This document shows positions 37,617 through 48,851 of a stretch of 64,000 nt of DNA, piece after piece. Position 1 is the stretch's first letter, and each line of letters starts with the position of its first letter. Under the pieces are notes generated by a model. The model saw nothing but the letters and a program-made list of their open reading frames with translations, was not told the DNA's origin and did no database searches. The DNA comes from Calendula officinalis (taxonomy: Eukaryota; Streptophyta; Magnoliopsida; Asterales; Asteraceae), in the NCBI GenBank assembly GCA_963853835.1, contig OY970824.1:72488372-72552371 (forward strand), written 5' to 3'. The position numbers and the translations under genes are program-made.

Positions 37617-39307
37617 AGTTGTGATGAGGGTTTTAGAAAGAGGAAAGCTAAGCAAAGAGGTTATATTCCAAACCAGTTTAAAAGCTACGTTTTCTTGGGT
37701 ATATTTTCTTATCAAGTTATTCAAAATATTCTTATGTCATTTTTAAAATCTATTTAAAAATGCTTAAATGTGAATGACAAATTAGTCACTAACTATTAAC
37801 TATTAGATTTTATTAAAAATTGTACGAGTATATTTTTATGGAGAATTAATTTCTAAAATCAAAAGATTGATTATAAAAGGATGTATAAGTTTCTTATGCA
37901 TGTGTTAATGTTTTAAATACAACTTTTAAGGTCAAAACCCTTAAATATTTATACAATCTCTTTATTACAAAAACCCTTATACGAAGTACAAAATATCAAC
38001 GTTATATTTTTTATTTATTTTATTATATGTAATGTATTTTATTTTATTAGCAAACCTTAATTTTCAACAAACATTCAAGACAACTTTATAATATCTATTA
38101 AAAATATGCACTATGCAGGATCTGAACGTGAGCCCTCTGTTTTATTAACTCAATGTCCTAACCAGTTGAACTGTTAAGACTATATATTCCTTACTTGACA
38201 TAAATTTATCTTTTTTAATAATTTAAACCTTAAAAGGTTTAAATTATCACTATCACTACCGCCGTCGTCTATTCGGCGCCATCAAATATAGTCACAATGT
38301 ATTTGACGCCGCATTGCGCCTATACCTTACTATAATTACTTAATATATGTATGTATTTATGTATCTTTTTTGTTAAAGAATCGAATCTTTTATGTATCTT
38401 TTATGTTAAACCAACCCCGGGAATTGTTTTTATATGTCTTACAAGGAAGTTGTTCATACGAAGTCGAAGGAAGTGAATGAAAATAATATCTTACCTTTTC
38501 ACAATCTTAAGTACGACTGAAATTGGCTAGAAAAATGTATGGTCGTGAAAGCTAATAACATATATATTTCCCAAAATGTTGATACATCCTTAATGCCGAT
38601 AGATACGGAACTGTAATCAGGGGCGTGTCTATGTAGAGCCAAGTGGGGTGCATGACCACCACTTGGTAGGTCATCTCCATATGGAAAAAAATTTGATAAA
38701 AAAAAAATTAGTGGTAAATTTCAATATGGTCCCTACTCAAAGTTTTGTAAAAGTCCCGGTTAATTTTTCTTCTGGATTCGCTACTGACTGTAATATTAAA
38801 TACTTGGGTGGTTTATCGATCTTGGGGCTGGAATGATTGTCAAAATCATGGAGAAAAACGGTCATAATCTTTATGCTTGGTTTGACAAGGTTGCTATATA
38901 GCCCATATGGTCCAAACTCAGTTGGTCGACTTGCATGGTTGCAGCTTTGAGAGGATTTCCATTCAACTTTTTAGGGAAGAAGTGATTGAGGAGATTGCGG
39001 GGGTGTTCAGAAGAGTGCTGAAAATTGAAATAAATAGTGATTTTTTCTAAAAGTAAAGCATGTGCTATAGTGGTCACAGTTTATATGGAGGAAATCAATC
39101 AAACTACATCACCATTATAGATGATCAAATATTGCTTGATTTAGCATTTAATAGAATACATTTGTTAAAATAAGTATAAATATGAGAGATAGCACGTTTA
39201 AAAATAGGACCATTTGAACGTTATCAACCCGTGACTTCGTATTTGGTTATTTGTTTTAATAGATTGCCATAAAAAAAATCGAATATTTTCAGTTATATAT
39301 ATATAAA
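37617..39307. other. HASTY upstream region and intergenic
   Basis: The HASTY promoter must lie here, reading leftwards, but no sharp TATA box stands out. At about 38105-38170, read on minus, TTCAACTGGTTAGGAC and CACGTTCAGATCC resemble A and B boxes of an old SINE. Nothing else was recognised. Confidence 0.4.
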
Positions 39308-39935
39308 CTAGCTACAAAACCCGCCCGATGGGCGGGTATGCTGTAAATTTTAGTATGTAGAAAAATGTCCAAAAACTTTATATATTTCTAAATGACATAA
39401 TAATCGATAGATGTGATGATGATTCTGTACAAAAAAACGGTAAATGAAGAAATGTTACACGGGCATTTTATTAAATGAAGAATCCAGCTTTTATGCCGTA
39501 ATCCGTAATATCTGAAGTCTGGTTCCGTTGCACAATCCAGCTTTTTATGCCGTAATCATAGAATGCCGGTTTTATGGAAATTATATTGAGTCGTGTATCA
39601 CTTCTGAATAAATACGATTGAGTCGCTGATTGATCTTTTAAATATTTATTTGTTTCCTTGTATGTAGGATCTTTTAAATAGTTATTTATTTGTTTCCTTG
39701 TATGTAGGAAGCCGTATATGAAGCATATGAATGTAGACCGTAAGCCGTACCAGATTCGTTTGCCGTATATGGAGCGTATGAATGTAGACCGTAAGCTATA
39801 CCAGATTCGTTTGTATTAGTGCAAATGACGTGGACCAATCAGGGAATTCCAAGTGGCATTATGGACGAATAGGAATGCTTGGAATTGCCATGGTGTCAAA
39901 CCCTCTTCAAATTTAAGCCTCATATATAAGAAGGA
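39308..39935 (-). mobile_element. Short Helitron candidate, 628 bp
   Basis: Read on minus it starts TCCTTCTTATATATGAGG after A and ends with a hairpin ACCCGCCC...GGGCGGGT followed by CTAG (39311-39308) and T. Inside are direct repeats: TTTGTTTCCTTGTATGTAGG twice, GAATGTAGACCGTAAGC twice and ATCCAGCTTTT.ATGCCGTAA twice. Non-autonomous. Confidence 0.65.
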
Positions 39936-40162
39936 TAATTAATTAATAGATTTCCATATATTATGGATTTAATTTGATGATAAAAACTACGTCGGATTGG
40001 GATATGCAGATGATTTTGTTTAAATAGATAAGTCACCTAAAAGAGTTAGAACATGTAGTCTAGAATCACCCAAATTACCTTTATAGTACATTTGCCATAC
40101 AAGATGCACTATTCATTATAAATTAAAACTCAGTTTGCTTTTTTTCCAATCAGAATTTACTA

Positions 40163-40475
40163 CTTCCTCCGTATCAAAATAAGTGACACAAATTGGCTTA
40201 CACGTATTTTGAGGTAAAAGATTAAAGTAGAGGTTAAAATAGATTAAAGTACATAGTTAGTGGAGAATGGGTCCCACTTTTCTTGAATAGAGTGATATTA
40301 ATGAGTTTTAAAGGTAAAAGTAAGGGTATAAGGGTAATTTCATTTTATTAAAGTGGATAGTTAGTGGGTATGAGTCCCACTATTTTTACGAAATAAGGAA
40401 AGTTTTCAAAGTGTGTCACTTATTTTAATACACCCCAAAATGAAAAGTGTGTCACTTATTTTGATACGGAGGAAG
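40163..40475. mobile_element. Stowaway MITE, 313 bp
   Basis: The ends CTTCCTCCGTATCAAAATAA and TTATTTTGATACGGAGGAAG are perfect inverted copies, flanked by TA. Same family as 61454-61730 and related to 1058-2995. Confidence 0.93.
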
Positions 40476-41730
40476 TATGTTGGAAATTGTAACGGAGTCA
40501 TCTCAATTCAAAACGGATGTTGGAACTTTCAAGAAAACCCCTAAAATAAGGTATGGATTTGTAAATATTTATATTTTAACTTTAAACCCTATACTGTCTA
40601 TTAATGACAAAATAGTTATAAACATCATCTTAATTTAGTTATTAACCATACGGCCATATAATTATTTTCTAAAAATCTGTCCTAAACAAGATTAATGAAA
40701 TATTTATTTTCTGAAAGCTAAATTTATTTAAAGTTATAACTTTTAACTCCAGCTTTTCTCTTAATGAAATATATATTTTCTAAAAGATTTATCATAATTT
40801 TTTTTAACTACATACGATCAAATTGAGCATGATACTAATAAAAAGCAAAAAAATAAAATAAAAATTAATGAAAGTTTTATGCAACAAAATATGTATATTC
40901 AAAACTCGCTGCAACGCGCGGGCAATAGAATTCCTCGTTGGTCAAAACAATCACCATGATTATTTATTCATAACATTATTAACCTGCACCGTAGAATTAT
41001 TTATCATTTAGTTATCAACAACCGCTCACACCACCTACCAGCACACTAATGCTACCACAACATATCATCCACAATGTTGTTAAGTAACTACCACCACCAC
41101 AACGCCAAATACCACCAACCGTATTCCTTGCCATTTACCTCGTTGGCGTAATTATTGTTATTGGCTACCGTATTACCAACAATACCGCTTAATTATTTTC
41201 CTCTGTTTCTACTATTATTAAATTTTCTTTTATTTTTATTCATTTTATTTTATCATATATGCTTTTGTTTTTTTTCTTATCTCTTTTTCATAGATTTTTT
41301 AGAAATCCGTCTGTATCTCTACCACAAGTAGAAGTATGAGTATAAATGTCATATTATCTCCTTCATATTTTGACTATGACAGTATTGAACATCTTTTTTT
41401 GTTATTGTAGTCGTCCTTTACTATATACTAGAAAGATACTCGCACAACGAACGAGTACTCTGTAACTATATTTTGTAGTGACCATTGGTGAATAGTGGTG
41501 GATGATGGATAGCGGTGGGTCATGGATGGTGGTGGTGGTAGTGATAGTGGATGGTGAGGCTATAATAGTGGGTAGTGGTAGTGATGATGATGTTTGTAAT
41601 TTTAATTTTTAAAATTTTAAAGATTTAATAATAATTGAATATGTGTTAATTAGCTTATTTCAGTTAGGATATTGTGCTAAACTGCTAATGATATTAAAAA
41701 ATGCATAGTATTTTTGTCTATACTTCTATA
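40476..41730. other. Intergenic, AT-rich with simple GGTGGT/CCACCA stretches
   Basis: A Helitron-like hairpin (CTCGCTGCAACGCGCGGG) lies near 40905-40922, with CTCG instead of CTAG at 40934-40937. A GTGGTG-rich simple stretch lies at 41480-41590. No gene. Confidence 0.4.
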
Positions 41731-43691
41731 TCTATATCTTACTACTTTATAAAGCAGATTGGACTTTTCTAAAAAAGGAATGTCTGAATTCAAACCTTCC
41801 ATAAATAGCAATGTTCTCTTTTCCTGATGAATTAAAAAGCTGCTTCCTGCGAGATTCGAACCCGGGTGTGGTTGATCCATAGGTAAACCTCTTACCACTA
41901 AGCAAAGAACCAGGTTTGGTTACACTTTCCAACCACACCCTAATTAAGACGCCAACTAACTGCCAACAAAGGAGTGTAACAAAAACGTTTATTTATTTAA
42001 TGCAATGTAATCCTTCTCCCTAATTTTAGTACCTTAAATTGCTGAACTAAAGTTAATTAGTTGAAACCCTTTCAGTAAACGTCCGAACTTCGGAATTGCT
42101 GAAATAAAGTCAATTAACGTTTACCTTATAAAGTCAATTAATTGAGATAAATGCAATCCTTCTCCCACCAAATGAAATTCGGAGTCAACCCTTTTATGTC
42201 ATCATTTGACCATTGAAACTTAAATCATGGAAGAAAAAAGTCCTAAACGTATTACTTAAATTTGTTTCTAAGATTATAACGAAAACGTCCCCCATCTATA
42301 TGTAATTGACAGTTTTTAAAAGTCCTAGACGTTTTTAAATTTGTTTCTAATAATTGACCGACATAGCCTAAGAAGATTGACCTTAAAACTTGAACAAACC
42401 CGTACATAAACTAATTATAACCACATCAAATTAAAAACTACCGACCTTGCTATACTAGAAACCACAATTAAAACTCTTAATTGTTTAATTAGCTAAATGT
42501 TACGTTATTAACATTTAATGTGTATAGCAAATAATTACGTTTTTAATTATTTGTGTAATCACACTTAAATAATTACGTTTTTAATAATTGTCATTTCAGA
42601 CCTATTAATAGTTTTAAGAGCAAATAATTTGTGTTTGACTGCTGAAATAATTACGTTTTTAATAATTGTCATTTAATGTGTTAATTACGTTTTATTACAA
42701 TTAATACTAATGTAGAGATGTAAATCCGTATGAGTTATACGTTTTTAGTCCACAATTCAAAGAGTGTTAATATGACAATTAATATGAATTAATATATACA
42801 TTTTTAGAGTGTTAATTTGTCATTTAATGGTTTGACTTACAGTAATTTTGGGTGGTCAAATAATTACATTTTTATTAAGCTCCTAAAAACCCAAATCAAA
42901 TTTGAAAATCCTCCCTCTTTTAATCTTTTAATTACGTTAAAAACTGTCGATATTTAATTGGTTGACTCGTTTTTATTGTAGAACCATTTAATGGTTTGAC
43001 TTACAATAGTTGTACTTTAACCGTTTTTATTGTATCAAAAATTTTAAAAACGTTTCTTAAATTGATTTGTCATTTAATGTGTTAATTATGTTTTATTACG
43101 GTTAATATATACGTTTTTAATATATACGTTTTTCATGTTAATATGACGTCAATTAAAAGTAATATGAAGAGATGCTTACATTCCGTCAGATTTATACGTT
43201 TTTAGTCCACAATTAAATGTGTATTAATATGACAATGAATATGAATTAATATATACGTTTTTAGAGTGTTAATTTGTCATTCTATGGTTTGAATTACAAT
43301 TATTTTTGTTGCTCAGATACTTACTTTTTTTATTTGTCATTTAATGTGTTAATTACGTTTTATTACAATTACTATTAATATCTAGAGGTGTAAATCCGTA
43401 AGAGTTATAAGTTTTAGGAAACAACTAAAGGAGTGTTAATATGACAATTTATATGAATTAATATAAACGTTTTTAGATTGTTAATTTGTCATTTAATGGT
43501 TTGACTGACAGTTATTTTCGCTACTCATTAAATGACGGTTTTATTGTGGTTGACTCCTTTTTATAGTAAGACCATTTAATGGTTTAACTTACAATAGTTG
43601 TACTTTAAACGTTTTGATTGTATCAAGAGTATTAAAAAAACGTTTCTTAAATTTATTTGTCACTAAATGTGTTTATTACGTTTTATTACAG

Positions 43692-43694
<3 letters not shown>

Positions 43695-43770
<76 letters not shown>
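43695..43770. repeat. (AT)n microsatellite
   Basis: An uninterrupted AT run of about 76 bp inside the Helitron candidate. Confidence 0.95.
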
Positions 43771-43772
<2 letters not shown>

Positions 43773-43972
43773 GTTTTATGTATATAAATTGACGACTCAG
43801 CCATTTAACCTTTGCATTCACGATACGAAACACATACCACCTTACCATCACTCGATTCACCAACAAGGTTAATTTTCAATCCATTCATCGGTTCATATCT
43901 TAAACATTTGATACAAATTTTATTCCCATTGTGTATGATTTTCGTAATCTTTTTATGCAAGGATTTCTTAAC

Positions 43973-44319
43973 ATGTCAACAATGGGATTGCCCTTTATAA
44001 GAAACATTCATGTTTTGAAGGACAAAATTCACCTCAAGGTCAGGGTTCTACGAATGCGGCCCCACACGAACTTCAACAATAAAAATGAGATAATATCACT
44101 TGAGATGCTGTTAATTGATGAGGAGATATTACACTTAATCATATTCGATAAATGATCATTAGGTATAGATATTATTTTTACTAAATTAACTATTAATTAA
44201 AATCATATGAATTATCCATTTTTTGTAGGGAGGCAAGATTCAAGCTTCTATTTACGTTAAATTGATGAGTAGATTTCAAAAAATATTGAAGGAAGACGGT
44301 GTTTACTATATCAGAGGAG
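43973..44319 (+). pseudogene. RPA1-like OB-fold gene fragment
   Basis: Exon-like blocks 43973-44137 and 44229-44319 read LKDKIHLKVRVLRMRP..F, then EIISLEMLLIDEE, and after an AG acceptor GGKIQASIYVKLMSRFQKIL, KEDGVYYIRGG and a GTAAGT donor. This is the first OB fold of replication protein A large subunits. Such proteins bind single-stranded DNA, and RPA-like frames are common passengers of plant Helitrons. No further domains follow, so it is partial. The donor of the first block is not clear. Confidence 0.65.
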
Positions 44320-44852
44320 GTAAGTTGTGGGAGACCAAGTCATTTGTATAATAATCGTCATTTGTATAATAGTCTTTATCCATATTTCTTTCCCAACTAT
44401 CAGTCATTTGTATAATAATCGTTATAAAATAGCATGTAAATGAACACCATCAACATCGTCGCGGAAAAGATGTATCAGGGTACCCGCCGCCTCATTGCGC
44501 GGGTACCCTACTATATATCAAAACATGTAATCGAACAACATTTCAATGCCAATGCTAATTATTGCTTTTTTCCTCTATTTTATATACAGTTTTCATAGTT
44601 ATGTATTGTATTTATTATGTAATCAATGGACTTTTATTCGCCAGGAATATATAGTTCGCAGTCCGCCACATCGCGCGAGTTTTAACCTAGTGAACATAAA
44701 TGTATACCAAAATAACATAAATGTTTGGTTGAAACCCCAACCCAACCTATCCCACGAGCCAAAGCTTGAGACCCCAAAATTTGCGAACTCCATACCGGTT
44801 ATATCATATCTTGCCATCTTGGGCATCAAATCACTCCGGCCGCCGGAGAATA

Positions 44853-47800
44853 ATGGCGGACGACGACGACGATGACGCTTTCGGTGAATTCACATTCGCA
44901 TCCAATCAGACGACGGTAAATTCGTCATCTCAGACTCCCATCACCACCGGAGACGCCGATTGGGGAGATTTCAGTTTTTTCCAAAACAACACAACAGATC
45001 ACAATCACAATCTCAAATCATCACAGCCACAACCACCTTCAAAGCCAAAGTGGGAGAAGATGAACGGAGCTCTGCCGCTATCTCTATTTGGAGATGATTT
45101 TGAGGAGGAGAACACGGGTGAGAAACTGACGATACATGTGGCCGGAGATGATGCAAAACAATCGTCTTTTTCCAGTAATAGTGGTTTTGTATCCAATAAT
45201 AATAATTATTATAAAAGTAATGCGAATCTGGGGATCAATGACCTAATCGCGAATCTGTACGGTCCGAGACAACAGCAGCAAACCACCAAGGCGGCTGATA
45301 ATGGCAATGAATTGGACTTCACTGCTACAAATTCAACTGTATCAAATATTTCAAAGGATCCATATTCAAATTCGGATTCATTGAGCTCTTCTAGCTTAAA
45401 TACAGCTGCTGCTGCTGCTGCTGAAACTCGTGGATCTGATGATGAAGGTGGTTGGGATTTCATAGATGCATTCTCAGACTCAAAATTAGCTCAAAATGAG
45501 AAGAAGAATAATAAGGTAATGATTGTTGCTTCGTGTGAATTAGTTACCAAAGCTCTCAGCCTTAGGAAAAGAGTGCACCTTTATCTTTAGATGTCAAAAC
45601 AGTTTAAAGCTTCAACTGGCGTATTCCAATACATGTAATGAATAATGTTACTGCATCTAAATCTATGATAGATAAAAGTTGGTTGTAAACTTTGTTTAAA
45701 CTTTAAAGTATTGAAAATCCAGATATAGTTTGCATATTTGAAGTTATCTCTGGTTTCTTACAAGCTTACACGAGTCGGCTTTTTGTTATAGGAATCTTCT
45801 GAGAAGATTCTGTCTTCACAGGGTCAACAAGGTGGTTCACGTGGGCCTATTGATCTCTTTGCTTCACCAAACAATGGGGTTTTTGTTGAAACTAATGTAA
45901 CAAATAGTGGGTTTGACTCCAAGTCAAACCAATCCACAAGCTTTCAAAACGGCTTTAATGTGGACTTTAAATCTGATTTCAAAGGTACTGCGGGTGAGTT
46001 GAGTTCAAATCCACTTGGTGAGAGTGATGATTTTGATGATACATTTGGAGAGTTTGAGACTGCTTTTATGGAACAGCCATCCACGAAAAAGGTAAATGTG
46101 GCTTTCCTTGACCTTGTTGTCACTGAATTCATGAATAAATTAGTTCATGAATAAATTAACTAAATTGAGGTTGACTTAAATATGCAGGAAATATCTGAAG
46201 AAAGATTTGACCCATTGGGCTTACATGTCACATCCCATGGACCAGTTGATCTATTTGCATTTTCAAATGGAGTTCCGAATGGATCACACATGGAGAACAA
46301 TGTGTTTGACTTTAGTCAAACCTCAGTGGTTCAAAACGGCATTGCCTCAGATTTATTTTCTCAAACCGAGTGGAAAGAAACTAAAAATGAATCAGATTCA
46401 CAACCGTCTGGTGTGAATGCTGATGATGAAAATTTTGGAAAATCTGAAATAACATTTCCAGAAGCTAAATCAAAACCAGAGGTAGATTAAAGCTTATTTA
46501 CCATCTTTTTCCTGCCAATATATATTTTTTGGATATAATGATATTCATTCTTTGATTGTTGTAGGTATTTGAGGCAAGTTCAAAGAAATATAAAGAGGCT
46601 GTACCACTTTCCATTTTTGGCATTGAGGAGGATCTTGAAACTGATAATTCCTTGAATCTTGAGCAAGAATTGTTTAAATCATCAACCAAACATACACGAA
46701 CTCAGAGTTCAAATTTATCGATTAATGACATTTTATCAGATTTGTACAGCCAATCAGAGCCAATCAATTCTGCTAATCATAAGGCTAAACCATATGTAAA
46801 TGAAGAATTACTGCACTCTACTAGCAATGAATACATTACTCAAAAACTGGATGATTTTAATGATGATGATGATTATGATGATGATGATGATTTTAATGAT
46901 GGTTCATGGGAATTTAAGGACGCTTCTGTTTTCACTCAATCAAGAGTTCAAAAACAGAATTTGTCTTTTGAAAAGAAAGTGATGAATTTTGTGGATATGT
47001 ATTCTAACTTAAAAGATGATTTATGTATTGTTGCAAAACGCCATCTTCGCGGTCTAAAGGTTGGTAAATATTATTCAGCTCAAGTGCTATTAATCTTAAA
47101 AAAATGTGAGTGTATAAATAAAAAACTTGGTAATATCTGCATTTTTGTCTAGAAAGCTCAAATCAGTGCTACTCTTTCTGGTGAAGATATGAAAGTGGCA
47201 GCCCTTGATAAAGAAATCCAGGTTTGCATTTTCTAAATTAGTAAGTCATAGATTTTATGTGAGTAAAATTGTTGATTTTGCAATTTAATTTTCTTTTGTG
47301 AGGAGGCCTTTGAGGAGCTACATGTCATATCCACAGAAATTAATTTAGATGATAATTCAGAACGAGTTATTTCTCTTGAGCAATATATAGAAACTCTCCA
47401 TGAGCCAGATTTTCAAGTACTCGATTCAGAATATCATTTATCAACAAGATTATCATTAGTATGTCATAATTGTCATTTTCTCTATGGTTTAGTGAATTCA
47501 TTTCCTGTTTTAAAAATATGTAACTTCTAACTGTTTATTGATTAAAAAATGGATGTAATTAGGCAGAATCAGATTTGCAAACGGCCATTGACCTGATCAA
47601 CCACTTTACAAGAGTTCTAAAGATTCTAACCATAGCTCCAAAGGGTGAACCAGATAATTATGTCTCCCTATGGTTTAAGGTGATTTCAGTTTGCTCTCAA
47701 GAACTGAAACATGGTGCCTGGATTTGGAAGCAATCGTTAGAAAAGAATGTTCATCATGAAATACTCTCTCAACTGAAAGGTACTGTGCTATAATAATTAT

Positions 47801-48410
47801 AATACCTTTAATATAAATATATAATAAGTTTTTATTTTGAGATCCGAGGCCTTATTTGTTTATTCAGGCAAAGAGTTCATTATTGGTCTTGGAGAGATTT
47901 ACAGAATTGTTGTGATTTTGGGAGCAGCAGTCAAATTGTACAAACCTTGGATTCTGTTAAGCGGTACAGATCTAGAGGGAATTTATGTTCTTCTAGAAGA
48001 ATGTCATTCCCTTTGGTCAACTTCAGGACTTGAAGAAGCTATCCCTGTTGACTCTCTATTAAAGTCAATCAGACATATTAGAAACCTGGATGAACTTGCA
48101 ATTTCAAATCAAGTTTTATCTCAAGAGGAATCAAAATGTCAGCTGTCACTTTTATCACCAGAAATAGTGCCAGGTGTGTTGTGTTAACTTTTCTTATTTT
48201 CATGAAATAAATAACCGTGTAAAGTGAAAATATCTTGTTTATTTAGATTGTATTATGTCTTTTTTGTTTTACTATAATTGACTTTTTTTGTTGTATGCAG
48301 AAATGAAAATGGTGATATGGAATGGAGATAAATATTTTGTGGCACTCGCAAATTTATGGGGAAATTTGATCAGTCCCGAACCCCCAAAGTTTTCAATTCA
48401 AGTTGCTTGA
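44853..48410 (+). CDS. Synergin-gamma-like protein (dentin sialophosphoprotein-related)
   Basis: Nine exons: 44853-45515, 45792-46091, 46188-46481, 46565-47059, 47153-47221, 47303-47458, 47563-47779, 47868-48173, 48301-48410. They total 2610 nt, 869 residues, in frame. The N-terminal two thirds are acidic and low-complexity, with clathrin-adaptor-ear-type acidic phenylalanine motifs (FGEFTF, WGDFSFF, FGEFE) and repeated motifs LPLSLFGDD / VPLSIFGIE and INDLIANLYG / INDILSDLYS. An Asp run lies near residues 735-755 of the gene's exon 4 part. The C-terminal 300 residues are a folded helical domain as in plant homologues of gamma-synergin, which bind AP-1 at the trans-Golgi. The function is inferred from the family only. 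The stop lies 441 bp from the stop of the convergent gene. Confidence 0.85.
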
Positions 48411-48851
48411 CATATACAAAAGATGTTACCAATTTTTGTGTGAATGAATCAAGGCATGGAATCTGTTATGACCAAATAGCCCTTGACATAAATGGCATGC
48501 AGTGAACATGAGATGATGATTGATGATTGTTATGTTAAAGGGTAAATAGGTCAGCTATTGTTTCTGTCCATTTATATTAAAGTTTTTGTGATTTGTTTCC
48601 GCATAGCTCCTAAAGTTACATGACAAAATTGACAATTGTAATGTTTTGGAGGGTGAGGGAATTATAAGAAAGTATTGTCAATTTAGAAGATGTAACATAA
48701 TTATAGACAAAAGAAATGTATTTATTCTGGAATTGCCAAATTATTGTTTCCATTATTTAGAGGTCAGATGATTAGTTAAAATAACTATTTTCATTCCAAA
48801 TCTAGCAAAACTTATTAGCAAATATAACCAATTCAGCAAATTGTTCAACAG
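48411..48851. other. Shared 3' region of two convergent genes
   Basis: Between the stop of the synergin-like gene and the stop of the guanosine deaminase relic. It must hold both 3' untranslated regions. No other feature was seen. Confidence 0.5.

Larger units (their letters stand above)
41737..44690 (+). mobile_element. Helitron candidate, about 3 kb, with RPA-like fragment
   Basis: The 5' end TCTTACTACTTTATAAAG is preceded by A (TCTATATC six bases earlier is an alternative start). The 3' end is CTAG at 44687-44690 followed by T, after GCGCGAG. A strong hairpin GGGTACCCGC...GCGCGGGTACCC lies at 44478-44510 and may be the end of a second, overlapping element. The interior has many dispersed ACGTTTTTA words (42240-43640), an (AT)n run, and the OB-fold fragment at 43973-44319. 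A tRNA-like stretch on minus (GCTTAGTGGTAAGAGG ... GGGTTCGAATCTC) lies at 41847-41893. Confidence 0.5.

Noticed and set aside
37476..37724. Upstream in-frame ATG as the HASTY start
   Set aside because: It would add 36 residues (MNNLIRKYTQ...) not seen in the family; the internal MDSSGTASD start matches known N termini.
41847..41893. Possible tRNA gene on minus
   Set aside because: It has A- and B-box-like sequences, but the acceptor stem and anticodon arm do not form a full cloverleaf by eye. More likely a SINE remnant.
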